Assembly: GCA_035539175.1 (NCBI GenBank)
Contig: DATLIY010000006.1
Location: forward strand, 62,001 to 126,000
DNA length: 64,000 nt
From: Acidisarcina sp.
GTDB taxonomy: Bacteria > Acidobacteriota > Terriglobia > Terriglobales > Acidobacteriaceae
Direction of reading: 5' to 3'
The translations under genes were made by a program, and so were the position numbers. The notes under the pieces were generated by a model. The model saw nothing but the letters and a program-made list of their open reading frames with translations. It did no database searches and was not told the DNA's origin. Below are positions 8,833-16,785 of the stretch, piece by piece (positions within the stretch are counted from its first letter, which is position 1; every line of letters begins with the position of its first letter).

Positions 8833-10428
8833 ATGGCTACTACGCAACCCAGCACCATGATTCTTCCTCGTTCGCCTAAGGGCGAGTTCCGCAACGAGCC
8901 GTTCACCAATTTTCACGACAATGAATCCATCCATGCCATGGAGCATGCGCTGGAGCATGTCGCGGAATTGCTGGGCCATGAGTACCAGCTCATCATTGGC
9001 GGCGAACGGCTGCACACGGCGGAAAAGATTCAGTCGCTGAATCCGGCGCGTCCGGCGCAGGTCGTCGGTATCCACCAGAAGGCTGGAGCCGAGCATGTCG
9101 AGATGGCCATGCAGGCTGCGTTGAAGGCATTCGAAACATGGAAGTACGTCGCAGCAGAAGAACGTGCCTCTCTGCTGCTGCGGGCCGCGGAGATTCTTCG
9201 CGAACGCAAATTCGAGTTTTGCGCCTGGCTCACCTATGAGGTGGGTAAGAACTGGGCCGAGGCAGATGCCGATGCAGGCGAGGCCATCGACTTCCTGGAG
9301 TTCTATGCCCGCGAAGCTCTACGCCTCTCCCACGCGAAGACCCCGATCCAATACCCCGGCGAGGTGAATGAGCTGCACTATATTCCGCTGGGAGTGGGTG
9401 CGGTCATTTCGCCATGGAATTTTCCCTTCGCCATTATGGCGGGGATGACTGCGGCCTCCATTGTCTGTGGCAATACGGTTGTGCTCAAGCCTTCGAGCGA
9501 CTCGCCGACGATTGCGGCCCGCTTTATGGATGTGCTGGAGGAGGCGGGGCTGCCTCCTGGTGTAGTCAACTTCTGTCCCGGCTCGGGCTCAAGCTTTGGC
9601 AATGCCATTGTTGAGCATCCGCAGACGCGCTTTATTGCGTTCACAGGATCGAAGAGCGTGGGGTTGGAGATCAACAGCCGCGCAGCGCAGACCAAACCAG
9701 GACAGATCTGGATCAAGCGGACGATTCTCGAGATGGGCGGCAAGGACTCGATCATTGTCTGCGCGGACGCGGACCTGGACTCCGCGGTTGAGGGAGTTGT
9801 GGCCTCGGCATTCGGGTTCAGCGGGCAAAAGTGCTCGGCATGCTCCCGCGCCATTGTGGAAGACGATATTTATGATGTTTTCGTAGAGCGAGTCCGCGAG
9901 CGCGTCAAGGCGCTCAAGGTCGGCGATCCGGCTACGAACGCCAGTGTTGGGCCGGTAATCAATAAGGCCGCGCTTGACTCGATACTGAAATATATTGAAG
10001 CAGGGAAGGCTGAGTCGCGGCTGGTTGCTGGCGGAAATACGGTAGCGACGAAGGAACAAGGTTATTACCTCGAGCCGACTGTCTTTGCCGATGTGGCGCC
10101 GAAGTCAAGGATCTCGCAGGAAGAGATCTTCGGTCCGGTGCTGGCGATCCTTCGGGCGCGAAATTTTGATGATGCGCTCGAGATTGCCAATAACACAGAG
10201 TATGGTCTTACCGGTTCTCTCTACTCGGTCTCGCACGAGCGAATGGAGCGGGCGCGGAAAGAGTTCCATGTAGGGAACCTCTACTTCAACCGGAAGTGCA
10301 CCGGCGCGATGGTCGGAGCGCATCCCTTTGGAGGATTCAACATGTCCGGGACGGACTCCAAGGCAGGTGGGCCGGATTACCTGTATCTCTTCACACAGGC
10401 GAAATCAGTTTCTGAAAAGCTGCCGTAG
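8833..10428 (+). CDS. pruA: L-glutamate gamma-semialdehyde (1-pyrroline-5-carboxylate) dehydrogenase
   Basis: A 531-residue aldehyde dehydrogenase of the RocA/PruA type, which oxidises L-glutamate-5-semialdehyde to glutamate with NAD+ as the second step of proline breakdown. Visible features are the Rossmann-fold PWNFP stretch, FTGSKSVGLEI, the general base in LEMGGKD (Glu 300) and the catalytic thiol in SGQKCSACSRA (Cys 334, with a second Cys at 337). The phrase PGQIWIKR between them is typical of the P5C dehydrogenase branch. Length fits RocA-like enzymes (~515-540), not the PutA fusion. I chose the ATG at 8833 because the upstream extension has no family character. No proline dehydrogenase gene is in this window. 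A receiver gene follows after 120 bases. Confidence 0.95.
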   Translation: MATTQPSTMILPRSPKGEFRNEPFTNFHDNESIHAMEHALEHVAELLGHEYQLIIGGERLHTAEKIQSLNPARPAQVVGIHQKAGAEHVEMAMQAALKAFETWKYVAAEERASLLLRAAEILRERKFEFCAWLTYEVGKNWAEADADAGEAIDFLEFYAREALRLSHAKTPIQYPGEVNELHYIPLGVGAVISPWNFPFAIMAGMTAASIVCGNTVVLKPSSDSPTIAARFMDVLEEAGLPPGVVNFCPGSGSSFGNAIVEHPQTRFIAFTGSKSVGLEINSRAAQTKPGQIWIKRTILEMGGKDSIIVCADADLDSAVEGVVASAFGFSGQKCSACSRAIVEDDIYDVFVERVRERVKALKVGDPATNASVGPVINKAALDSILKYIEAGKAESRLVAGGNTVATKEQGYYLEPTVFADVAPKSRISQEEIFGPVLAILRARNFDDALEIANNTEYGLTGSLYSVSHERMERARKEFHVGNLYFNRKCTGAMVGAHPFGGFNMSGTDSKAGGPDYLYLFTQAKSVSEKLP

Positions 10429-10548
10429 GATCTGGTGCTGCATTTCCGGAGACTGCGAAATACCTGGTAAGACTTCCTTGCAGATTGCACGGGTCGGTGT
10501 ATTCGTCGAGTTGTCCGTTCCAAGAGCATCAATCAGGGGAGTAGCGTA

Positions 10549-10926
10549 GTGGCAAGAATCCTTTGCGTGGATGATGAGCCGTTGGCCCGCTCGCTGAAGC
10601 TGGCGATTCTGGAGAGGGCAGGCCATGAAGTCGTGCTGAGTCACTCCTCGGAAGATGCCATCCTTCGGTTGAATCGCGAGACCTTCGATGCGATCGTCAC
10701 CGACTGGAAGATCGGGACGCAGGACGGCCGTTCGCTGCTGGAGGCAGCAAAGGGTGGCGCGGGCGTGCCTGTCGTGGTGGTCTCCGGCTATGTGGCCGAG
10801 GCGCTTCGCGGCTATGAGCCATTTGCAGATATTTATCTGGAAAAGCCTGTCGATCCCGACGAACTCCTGCAGATCCTCGACGCGCTGCTGCGGGACCGCC
10901 TCGGCTCCGGCGGCAACGAATCCTGA
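10549..10926 (+). CDS. stand-alone receiver-domain response regulator
   Basis: A 125-residue CheY-like protein consisting of a receiver domain only. It starts with a GTG preceded by an AGGGGAG ribosome binding site. The acidic pocket is intact (ILCVDDEP, Asp 8 and 9), the phosphoacceptor is in VTDWKIG (Asp 52), and the conserved Lys is in YLEKPVDPDE. There is no output domain, so it must act through a protein partner or in a phosphorelay. No histidine kinase is immediately adjacent: the upstream neighbour is pruA and the downstream gene is convergent. Asp-Trp at the phosphorylation site is a slightly unusual sequence. Confidence 0.9.
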   Translation: MARILCVDDEPLARSLKLAILERAGHEVVLSHSSEDAILRLNRETFDAIVTDWKIGTQDGRSLLEAAKGGAGVPVVVVSGYVAEALRGYEPFADIYLEKPVDPDELLQILDALLRDRLGSGGNES

Positions 10927-10962
10927 ACTCCCTGCCGCTGCTATAGACCTCACCACGCAGAC

Positions 10963-11622
10963 TTAAACGCTGAGCAGTTGCATGGAATTTACTGCCTTGG
11001 CTGCGGCTTCTGCCAGTACCCGATGGTGGATGGTAAATAGCGCAAGTTCGAGCCGGTCGGCGACGCCACTCTTATCGTAGATGCTGCGCAGATAGTTCTT
11101 GATGACCTGCTCGGTGGTTCCCAGGCGCATGGCGATTTCCTTGTTCTTGCAGCCCTGGACAATCAACGCGACGATTTTGAGCTCCTTCGGAGTCAGCCGG
11201 TCACGAACCCTCTCGCCGACCAGGTCGTCCTCGGCAGACTCCAGCGTCTCAGCGGTCGTTTGTACCCATAGTTTTCCGTCGATGACCCGGCGCAGACACT
11301 CGATCAGCCCGGTGCCGGTGATGTTCCGATAGACGACTCCATCGGCGCCCAGGGCGGCGTAGTCCTCGGCCAGTTCGTGGCTCTCGGCGATCACGACCAT
11401 GCGGGCATGCATCTGCCTCGCATGCTCCAGAACGGATAGGAAATCCGCCTTCATCGAAGTAGCCAGCAGGATGATCGCCGCTTCAGCGGACTCGATCGCG
11501 TGGTTCAGATGGTCCGTATCGGAGCATTGGGCTACGATGCGGAAGTCCGGTTCCATCGACAGAACCCTGGCTGCACCTGTACGGAAGATTGCTTGCGAGT
11601 CGCCTAGAATGATTGAATGCAT
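10963..11622 (-). CDS. NarL/FixJ-type regulator with a degenerate receiver
   Basis: A 219-residue protein with an N-terminal receiver-like fold and a C-terminal LuxR-type helix-turn-helix (RLTPKELKIVALIVQGCKNK, followed by EIAMRLGTTEQVIKNYLRSIYDKSG, residues ~145-190). The output domain is canonical. The receiver is not: the usual acidic pair is reduced to ILGDSQ (one Asp), and the position of the phosphoacceptor in IILLATSMK (Ala 54) is not acidic. It is therefore likely to act without phosphorylation, or to be a ligand- or partner-controlled pseudo-receiver. It is convergent with the stand-alone receiver gene (36-base gap) and divergent from the receiver-flavoprotein gene, whose control region it may share. 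Confidence 0.9.
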   Translation of the reverse strand: MHSIILGDSQAIFRTGAARVLSMEPDFRIVAQCSDTDHLNHAIESAEAAIILLATSMKADFLSVLEHARQMHARMVVIAESHELAEDYAALGADGVVYRNITGTGLIECLRRVIDGKLWVQTTAETLESAEDDLVGERVRDRLTPKELKIVALIVQGCKNKEIAMRLGTTEQVIKNYLRSIYDKSGVADRLELALFTIHHRVLAEAAAKAVNSMQLLSV

Positions 11623-11977
11623 TGCCGTCCCTCACGCCTGAGTCACGGGTCGCCATCGATGTTACGCCAAAACTGGCGAAAGTCTCTCGGAGTTACAACC
11701 CAGTCATTCCATCCATGGGTGAAATACGGCGGGTGAAACTCCCAAGGGGATGAAATGCCAGGTTGCAGGCAAGAGTTCGATGCCGGCCCATTTCCCGATG
11801 AGGGGTATATCGGCAGTCTCCAGCAAAATGTAACCAAGTGTTGCGATATAGGACATCGCAGTGCCGGTATTTCGCTTTCTGCGGTGTATTCTGGCGGGTT
11901 TTCGCGATCTCGCAAAGATCGTAGGATAGACCTTGCCGAAGCCTGCGAAGAGTGTTTCGGACCTACACTGGAGTGGC
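11623..11977. promoter_or_regulatory. divergent control region with short GGG(A)TGAAA repeats
   Basis: This 355-base region separates the LuxR-type regulator from the receiver-flavoprotein gene. It contains three similar short sequences: GGGTGAAA at 11717-11724, GGGTGAAA at 11731-11738 and GGGATGAAA at 11747-11755, spaced 14 and 16 bases start to start. They could be binding sites for the adjacent regulator, but nothing beyond the repetition supports that. No clear -35/-10 pair was seen. Confidence 0.3.
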
Positions 11978-13630
11978 ATGGGAAAACCGGTTCTTCTCGC
12001 CGTCGATGACGATATCAGCGTCCTGGAAGCAGTGGTTCAGGATCTGCGCCGCCAGTATGGCGCGACCTACCGTGTTCTACGCGCCGCGTCGGGGCAGGCT
12101 GCGCTGGATACCTGCGAGCAGTTGAAGCAGCGTGGCGAAGTGGTGGCTCTCATCCTCTCGGACCAGCGTATGCCGGGCATGTCGGGAGTGGAGTTTCTGG
12201 AGAAGGCCATCGCTATTTATCCGGAAGCCAAGCGGGTTCTGCTGACGGCTTATGCCGACACGGAGGCGGCGATCCGGGCGATCAACACGGCTCGCATCGA
12301 CTACTACCTGACCAAACCCTGGGATCCTCCGGAGCAGAAGCTGTATCCCGTCCTCGATGACCTGCTGGCGGATTGGAATCAGGACTACAAGCCGGCTTTT
12401 CAAGGAATCCGCGTCATCGGTCCGCGCTGGTCGCTGGGGGCGTATCAGGTTCGCGATTTTCTTTCCCGCAACCAGATTCCTTACATCTGGCTGAACCCGG
12501 AGGATAACGAAGAGGCGCGCTCGCTGCTGGCGCTGTACAAGCTCGATGACCGCAAACTTCCGGCGGTGCTGTTTGAAGATGGAAGCTCGCTGGTGCAGCC
12601 GACACAGACGGAGCTGGCGGCCAAGGTTGGCTTGCCGACCCAGGCCAAGAAGGAGTTCTACGATCTGCTGGTGGTGGGGGCCGGGCCTGCCGGGCTTGCG
12701 GCGGCTGTCTATGGCAGCTCGGAAGGGCTGCGTACCCTGGTGATTGAGACGGAGGCTCCCGGCGGGCAGGCCGGATCCAGCTCCATGATTGAGAATTACC
12801 TAGGCTTTCCCCGGGGGGTGAGCGGAGCAGACCTGGCGCGGAGAGCTTATGCCCAGGCCGCCCGCCTTGGCGCGGAGTTCCTGAACCAGCGCGCTACATG
12901 CATCCGCACGGAAAACCAGTATCACTACGTCAAGCTGGGCGATGGGCGCGAAGTTTCGAGCCATGCGGTGCTGCTTGCGATCGGAGTGGAGTATCGCCGG
13001 CTGGATGTGAGCGGGGTCGAAAGGCTGACCGGACGCGGCGTCTACTATGGCGCCGCGATGGAGGAAGCGCGCTCCTGCCGGGATGAGCTGGTATTTATCG
13101 TAGGCGGCGCCAACTCCGCGGGGCAGGCGGCGATGTACTTCTCCAAATACGCGAAGCAGGTAACGATGCTGGTGCGTGGCGATTCGCTCGAAAAGAGCAT
13201 GTCGAAATATTTGATCGATCAGGTTCGTGCCACATCGAATATCGAGGTGGAGGTGAATTCCCATGTGGTCGAGGCGATCGGCGAGGAGCGGCTGGTGAGT
13301 CTGCGGATCAGCACCCCTACGGGCGAGGTGACACGGCCTGCGTCGGGACTCTTCATCTTTATCGGCGCTGCGCCCAAGACGGAGTGGCTTCCTCCGCAGG
13401 TGTTGCGGGATGCGCACGGCTTCATCCTCTGCGGAGGCGATCTGAAGGTGGACGGCAGGATGCCCGGTTTCTGGAAAGAGGATCGCGAGCCTTACCTGCT
13501 GGAGACCAGTACACCCGGCGTATTTGCCGCGGGCGATGCCCGTCACGGCTCGGTGAAGAGGGTTGCTTCCGCTGTGGGAGAGGGATCGATCTGCGTGCAG
13601 TTTATTCATCAGTACCTCGCGAGGTTCTAA
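11978..13630 (+). CDS. response-regulator receiver fused to thioredoxin-reductase-like flavoprotein
   Basis: A 550-residue fusion. Residues 1-120 are a complete receiver: LAVDDD, phosphoacceptor Asp 62 in LSDQRMPGMSG, LTAYAD, and Lys 113 in YYLTKPW. Residues ~145-215 look like a thioredoxin/glutaredoxin-type fold without a CxxC. Residues ~225-550 match the thioredoxin reductase core, with FAD-binding GAGPAG at 234-239, EAPGGQAG, a second dinucleotide site GGANSAG at 376-382, and the C-terminal GVFAAGD FAD motif. The position of the redox-active CxxC of true thioredoxin reductases reads G358-A-A-M361, so classical disulfide reduction is not expected. The ATG at 11978 has a nearby GGAG and places the receiver at the N-terminus. 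The sensor kinase gene begins 5 bases after its stop. Confidence 0.9.
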   Translation: MGKPVLLAVDDDISVLEAVVQDLRRQYGATYRVLRAASGQAALDTCEQLKQRGEVVALILSDQRMPGMSGVEFLEKAIAIYPEAKRVLLTAYADTEAAIRAINTARIDYYLTKPWDPPEQKLYPVLDDLLADWNQDYKPAFQGIRVIGPRWSLGAYQVRDFLSRNQIPYIWLNPEDNEEARSLLALYKLDDRKLPAVLFEDGSSLVQPTQTELAAKVGLPTQAKKEFYDLLVVGAGPAGLAAAVYGSSEGLRTLVIETEAPGGQAGSSSMIENYLGFPRGVSGADLARRAYAQAARLGAEFLNQRATCIRTENQYHYVKLGDGREVSSHAVLLAIGVEYRRLDVSGVERLTGRGVYYGAAMEEARSCRDELVFIVGGANSAGQAAMYFSKYAKQVTMLVRGDSLEKSMSKYLIDQVRATSNIEVEVNSHVVEAIGEERLVSLRISTPTGEVTRPASGLFIFIGAAPKTEWLPPQVLRDAHGFILCGGDLKVDGRMPGFWKEDREPYLLETSTPGVFAAGDARHGSVKRVASAVGEGSICVQFIHQYLARF

Positions 13631-13635
13631 TTCAA

Positions 13636-15069
13636 ATGACAGGAAGCGGCCCCTCAATACGCATCACAAAGAAGAACGTCCAGGATATGTATCAGGATCT
13701 GTTACGTATCCCGATCTTTGCCAGGGAGCAGCCGCAGGATCTCGCGTGTCTGGATGAATTAGAGCTTGTAGAGGCCGATCCTGGAGTGCAACTTATTCGC
13801 AGGGGAGATGCTGTTCCGGCGTACTGGATTGTGATGGCGGGTGAGGTTCAGGCGGAGAAGTTCCTGCCGGATGGTACCCGCGTCATGTCCAATGTCTTCG
13901 GGGCGGGGGATGCCTTCGGCGAAGTTTTGCTTTTGATGGGGGGGAGCAGCAGTTACATCTGCACTGTGCTCAAGCCCAGTACCCTTATCCGGCTGGATGA
14001 AGACCGTTTCTGGAAGCTGATGTTCCATTGCCCGACAGCTCGCCGCGCAGTTCTCGGCACCATGGCGGAGCGCTTGCAGGCATACCAGGCGCAGGCGGTG
14101 CATCGCGAGAAGCTGATCTCGCTGGGAACGCTTGCGGCGGGACTGATGCACGAGCTGAACAACCCCGGTGCAGCGGCGAAGCGGGCAGCGTCGCAGATGC
14201 GGGAGAATCTCACGCAACTGCAGAAGCTCGGCCTGCGCTTTTGCGAGGAGACGCCGACTCACGAACAACTGGAATGCGTGCGCCAGCTTCAGGACCAGGC
14301 TCTCAGCGCCGCCAAGCCGAAGGCCGTCAGCTCACTGGAGGAGGCGGATGCGGAAGATGCTCTGCTGCAGTGGCTGGAAGCCGCAGGTGTCGAGAATGCG
14401 TGGAAGATCGCACCCACACTCAGCGCCAGCGGTCTGGATGCGCCCCAGTTGGAGTGCGCCCGCGCTGCCTTTGACCCGGCGAAGTTTTCCGATGCGCTGA
14501 ACTGGCTGGATTCGCTGGTTTCGAGCGTTCAACTGCTGGGCACGATCGAGGAGAGCATTACACGTATCTCCGCGTTGGTTGCGGCGGTGAAGAAGTTCTC
14601 CCGGCAGGATGAGGCTACGGTTCACGAAGTCGATGTGCATGACAACATCCAGAGTGCGCTGACGATTCTTGCCCACAAGTTCCACCTGAAAGACCTGCGC
14701 GTGGAGAAGGAGTTCCGCGCAACCACGGCCAGGCTGACGACCAGGGGAGCAGGCTTGAGCCAGGCCTGGACCAACCTGCTCGACAACGCGATCGACGCTT
14801 CGCCACTGAAAGGCGTGGTAACCATCCGCACATGGAATGAGGGTGACCGGATGCTGGTGGGGATTGCAGATCAGGGCAGCGGAATTCCGCGAGAGAACTG
14901 GTCGCAGATCTTTGAACCCTTCTTCACGACCAAGCCGGAGGGTGAAGGAACCGGGCTGGGTCTGGACATCGCTCATCGGATCGTGGTCGGACAATATGGG
15001 GGCGAGATCCGATTCAACTCCGGCGCTGAAGGCACGGAGTTCCTTGTTTCCCTGCCGATTACCAGCTAA
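13636..15069 (+). CDS. histidine kinase with N-terminal cyclic-nucleotide-binding-like domain
   Basis: A 477-residue soluble sensor kinase. Residues ~20-140 form a cNMP-binding-like beta roll (IRRGDAVPAYWIVMAGEVQ, then GAGDAFGEVLLL). The H-box is LAAGLMHELNNPGAAAK with phosphorylatable His 172. About 200 residues of helix with an acidic insertion follow, then the ATPase domain with LLDNAIDAS (Asn 384), DQGSGIP, IFEPFFTTK and GTGLGLDIAH. The HELNNP type of H-box is shared by kinases that follow a CAP-type domain. No membrane segment is visible, so it probably senses a cytoplasmic ligand or partner. The 5-base spacing from the receiver-flavoprotein gene strongly suggests one transcript and a cognate pair. 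Confidence 0.92.
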   Translation: MTGSGPSIRITKKNVQDMYQDLLRIPIFAREQPQDLACLDELELVEADPGVQLIRRGDAVPAYWIVMAGEVQAEKFLPDGTRVMSNVFGAGDAFGEVLLLMGGSSSYICTVLKPSTLIRLDEDRFWKLMFHCPTARRAVLGTMAERLQAYQAQAVHREKLISLGTLAAGLMHELNNPGAAAKRAASQMRENLTQLQKLGLRFCEETPTHEQLECVRQLQDQALSAAKPKAVSSLEEADAEDALLQWLEAAGVENAWKIAPTLSASGLDAPQLECARAAFDPAKFSDALNWLDSLVSSVQLLGTIEESITRISALVAAVKKFSRQDEATVHEVDVHDNIQSALTILAHKFHLKDLRVEKEFRATTARLTTRGAGLSQAWTNLLDNAIDASPLKGVVTIRTWNEGDRMLVGIADQGSGIPRENWSQIFEPFFTTKPEGEGTGLGLDIAHRIVVGQYGGEIRFNSGAEGTEFLVSLPITS

Positions 15070-15166
15070 GGCGCTCTGCCCGTTGGAGCGATACCTGGGT
15101 CGGTCCGGCTGTTGCGACCTTCGACTCACAAAAAACCACCCCACAAGCACCTGAGGTAGATCGTCC

Positions 15167-15186
15167 AGACCGTTCTGGAACGGTCT
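15167..15186. repeat. inverted repeat upstream of toxin-antitoxin locus
   Basis: Two 8-base arms, AGACCGTT at 15167-15174 and AACGGTCT at 15179-15186, are perfect inverted repeats around a 4-base centre. It lies about 98 bases past the kinase stop and about 50 bases before the probable -10 box of the toxin gene. It could be an operator for the helix-turn-helix antitoxin or a weak terminator of the kinase transcript. There is no T-run after it, which favours an operator. Confidence 0.45.
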
Positions 15187-15234
15187 AGGCAGAGAAAAAG
15201 GGAAAGCGCGGCGATGATCTATGGTTCTAAGAGC

Positions 15235-15249
15235 TATAATTATTTCTGA
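15235..15249 (+). promoter_or_regulatory. -10 box immediately before the toxin start codon
   Basis: A perfect TATAAT occupies 15235-15240 and the toxin-frame ATG is at 15249-15251. Transcription beginning 7-8 bases downstream of the -10 box would start on or just before the ATG, giving a leaderless mRNA, consistent with the lack of a ribosome binding site there. No good -35 element is visible, which is common where a regulator or extended contacts help. Confidence 0.45.
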
Positions 15250-15666
15250 TGTCCGTTCCCTCGAGCACGCTTCGGGTCTTCGCCTCCAAACCATTCATGC
15301 GTTTTGCGCGGCGATTTGGTATCAGCGACGCTGAGCTGTGGGCAGGCGGTGAATGAGGATTACGACGCTGATTTGGGCGGCGGGGTCTTCAAATTCCGGC
15401 TGGCACGACAGGGAGAGGGAACCAGCGGTGGAGCTCGCGCCATGGTTGCGATGAAAGTGGGCCAGCGAGTTGTGCTGATGTTTGGCTTTGAGAAGAAAGA
15501 TCAGGCCAGCATCAAAGCCGACGAGCTGCGGGCGTTCCGCAAGGCAGCCCGTGTCTACCTTGGTTACAGCGAAGAAGAGATGGTGGCTATTGTGCGGGAA
15601 AAGTCCCTTTCAGAAATTGCAAAAACAAACCTTGGGAGAGGAGAAAAACATGGCAAAAGCGTATAA
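15249..15666 (+). pseudogene. RelE/HigB-type toxin gene interrupted by a frameshift
   Basis: The frame opened by the ATG at 15249 reads MSVPSSTLRVFASKPFMRFA and then RRFGISDAELW, the expected N-terminus of RelE-like toxins paired with XRE antitoxins, but stops at 15354-15356. The rest of the family sequence continues in another frame (from about 15342) as AVNEDYDADLGGGVFKFRLA, GGARAMVAMKVGQ, LMFGFEKKDQASI and AFRKAARVYLGYS, stopping at 15666. One extra base near the GTGGG at 15339-15342 joins the two parts. Homologues I recall have a few more residues between AV and DADLGG, so a short deletion may have produced both changes. The antitoxin ATG lies inside its end (17-base overlap). Sequencing error or programmed shifting cannot be excluded. 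Confidence 0.75.
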
Positions 15667-15967
15667 GAGCGAAGCCCTTGCTGCGATACACGAGAGCATG
15701 GCGGATCTGCACAAGATCGGCATGCTCGGCTCGAAGACCATGAGGGAATTTGACCAGGCGTGCCTGACTCCGGTGCTGGAATTGTCGCCGGCAGCTATTC
15801 GTCGCATTCGCACGAAAGCGGCCGTGAGTCAGGCAGTCTTTGCCGCGCACTTGAATGTGACTACTGGCGTGGTCAGCAAATGGGAGCGTGGCGAAAAACA
15901 GCCGCGAGGGCCGGCGGCAAAGCTGCTCACCCTTGCTGCCAAGCACGGCCTCGAAGCCATTGCTTGA
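15650..15967 (+). CDS. XRE-family antitoxin of type II toxin-antitoxin pair
   Basis: A 105-residue DNA-binding antitoxin. The C-terminal half is an XRE helix-turn-helix: LSPAAIRRIRTKAAVSQAVF, then AAHLNVTTGVVSKWERGEKQ, ending with PRGPAAKLLTLAAKHG. The N-terminal ~45 residues (YKSEALAAIHESMADLHKIG) match the helical region that usually contacts the RelE-like toxin. A strong GGGAGAGGAG precedes the ATG. It overlaps the toxin frame by 17 bases, the usual coupling in such operons. It is intact even though the toxin frame is broken. It probably represses its own promoter, possibly through the inverted repeat upstream. Confidence 0.9.
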   Translation: MAKAYKSEALAAIHESMADLHKIGMLGSKTMREFDQACLTPVLELSPAAIRRIRTKAAVSQAVFAAHLNVTTGVVSKWERGEKQPRGPAAKLLTLAAKHGLEAIA

Positions 15968-16173
15968 GAAGGCGGATAAGCGTCACCAGCTGCGGATCGT
16001 CTCCTCAAAACGCCTTGCGTCGCTCAGGGGGCGGGAAGCTGATTCCTGAGGCATGGGAGGCCCTGTTGGGAGGTTGCTCTAACCCCGTTTCTCCGGAAAA
16101 GACTTCTGCAACCTTTGCCGCGCGATGCTGTTTATCTGCATAGGCGGTTCGGGCCGGAAGAGGGGGCAGAGAG

Positions 16174-16524
16174 ATGAAAAGAATCCTTGCAGGTGCGCTT
16201 GTTCTGTTTGCCAGCGGAGGGCTGCTTGGCTGCGTCGATCACCAGCAGTACATGATGTCCGCGCCTCCGCCTCCACCACCACCTCCGGGGATGGACTATC
16301 GCCAGCCACTGGTGGACACGGCAGAGCGCAATGGCTTTGCCGATGGCGCGAGAGATGGCCAGCGGGACCGCTACGAAGGCCACAGCTATCGTCCGACTCA
16401 CGGTGATCGCTATGAGGATGCTCCTGGATATTTTCGCGAGCTGGGCGGGGACCGGGATACCTATCGCTCCTATTACCGGGATGGCTATCTCCGCGGCTAC
16501 CATAGCGGCTATACCCGCGGCTAA
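16174..16524 (+). CDS. small proline- and glycine/tyrosine-rich lipoprotein
   Basis: A 116-residue putative lipoprotein. The signal peptide ends in the lipobox LLGC, with the acylated Cys at residue 20. It is followed by a run of eight prolines (residues ~31-38) and a region with GFADGARDGQRDRYEG and later GYLRGYHSGYTRG, a spaced Gly/Tyr/Asp pattern without a named domain. It should be anchored in a membrane facing the periplasm or outside. GGGGGCAGAGAG lies before the ATG. No function can be inferred. Flanking genes point the same way but are separated by more than 200 bases. Confidence 0.8.
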   Translation: MKRILAGALVLFASGGLLGCVDHQQYMMSAPPPPPPPPGMDYRQPLVDTAERNGFADGARDGQRDRYEGHSYRPTHGDRYEDAPGYFRELGGDRDTYRSYYRDGYLRGYHSGYTRG

Positions 16525-16785
16525 AACAACCCCATACCTGAGCCGCGGTACACAGCGGAACGAATAGATCCGCAGAAAGAAGTGGCGCCGCAAGAAGAGA
16601 ACGGCGAAGCAGGGTGCGGCGCGTTGTGAGCATTCGCAACTCCTAATAGTTCGGCTTCGAAATAGTCAGCGATGGCTTTCCCAGAGTCAAACAGTTTCGT
16701 AACTGTCTCAGGAGCCCCTGCCTGCTTCGCGTCAGCAGCATGAAGTTCTCCACTCCCTTGCCGATAGGGAGAGAGGAGGACTCGT

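Noticed and set aside
14332-15294. Open frame of 320 codons antisense to the histidine kinase
   Set aside because: It covers the ATPase domain of the kinase on the other strand; no protein character of its own.
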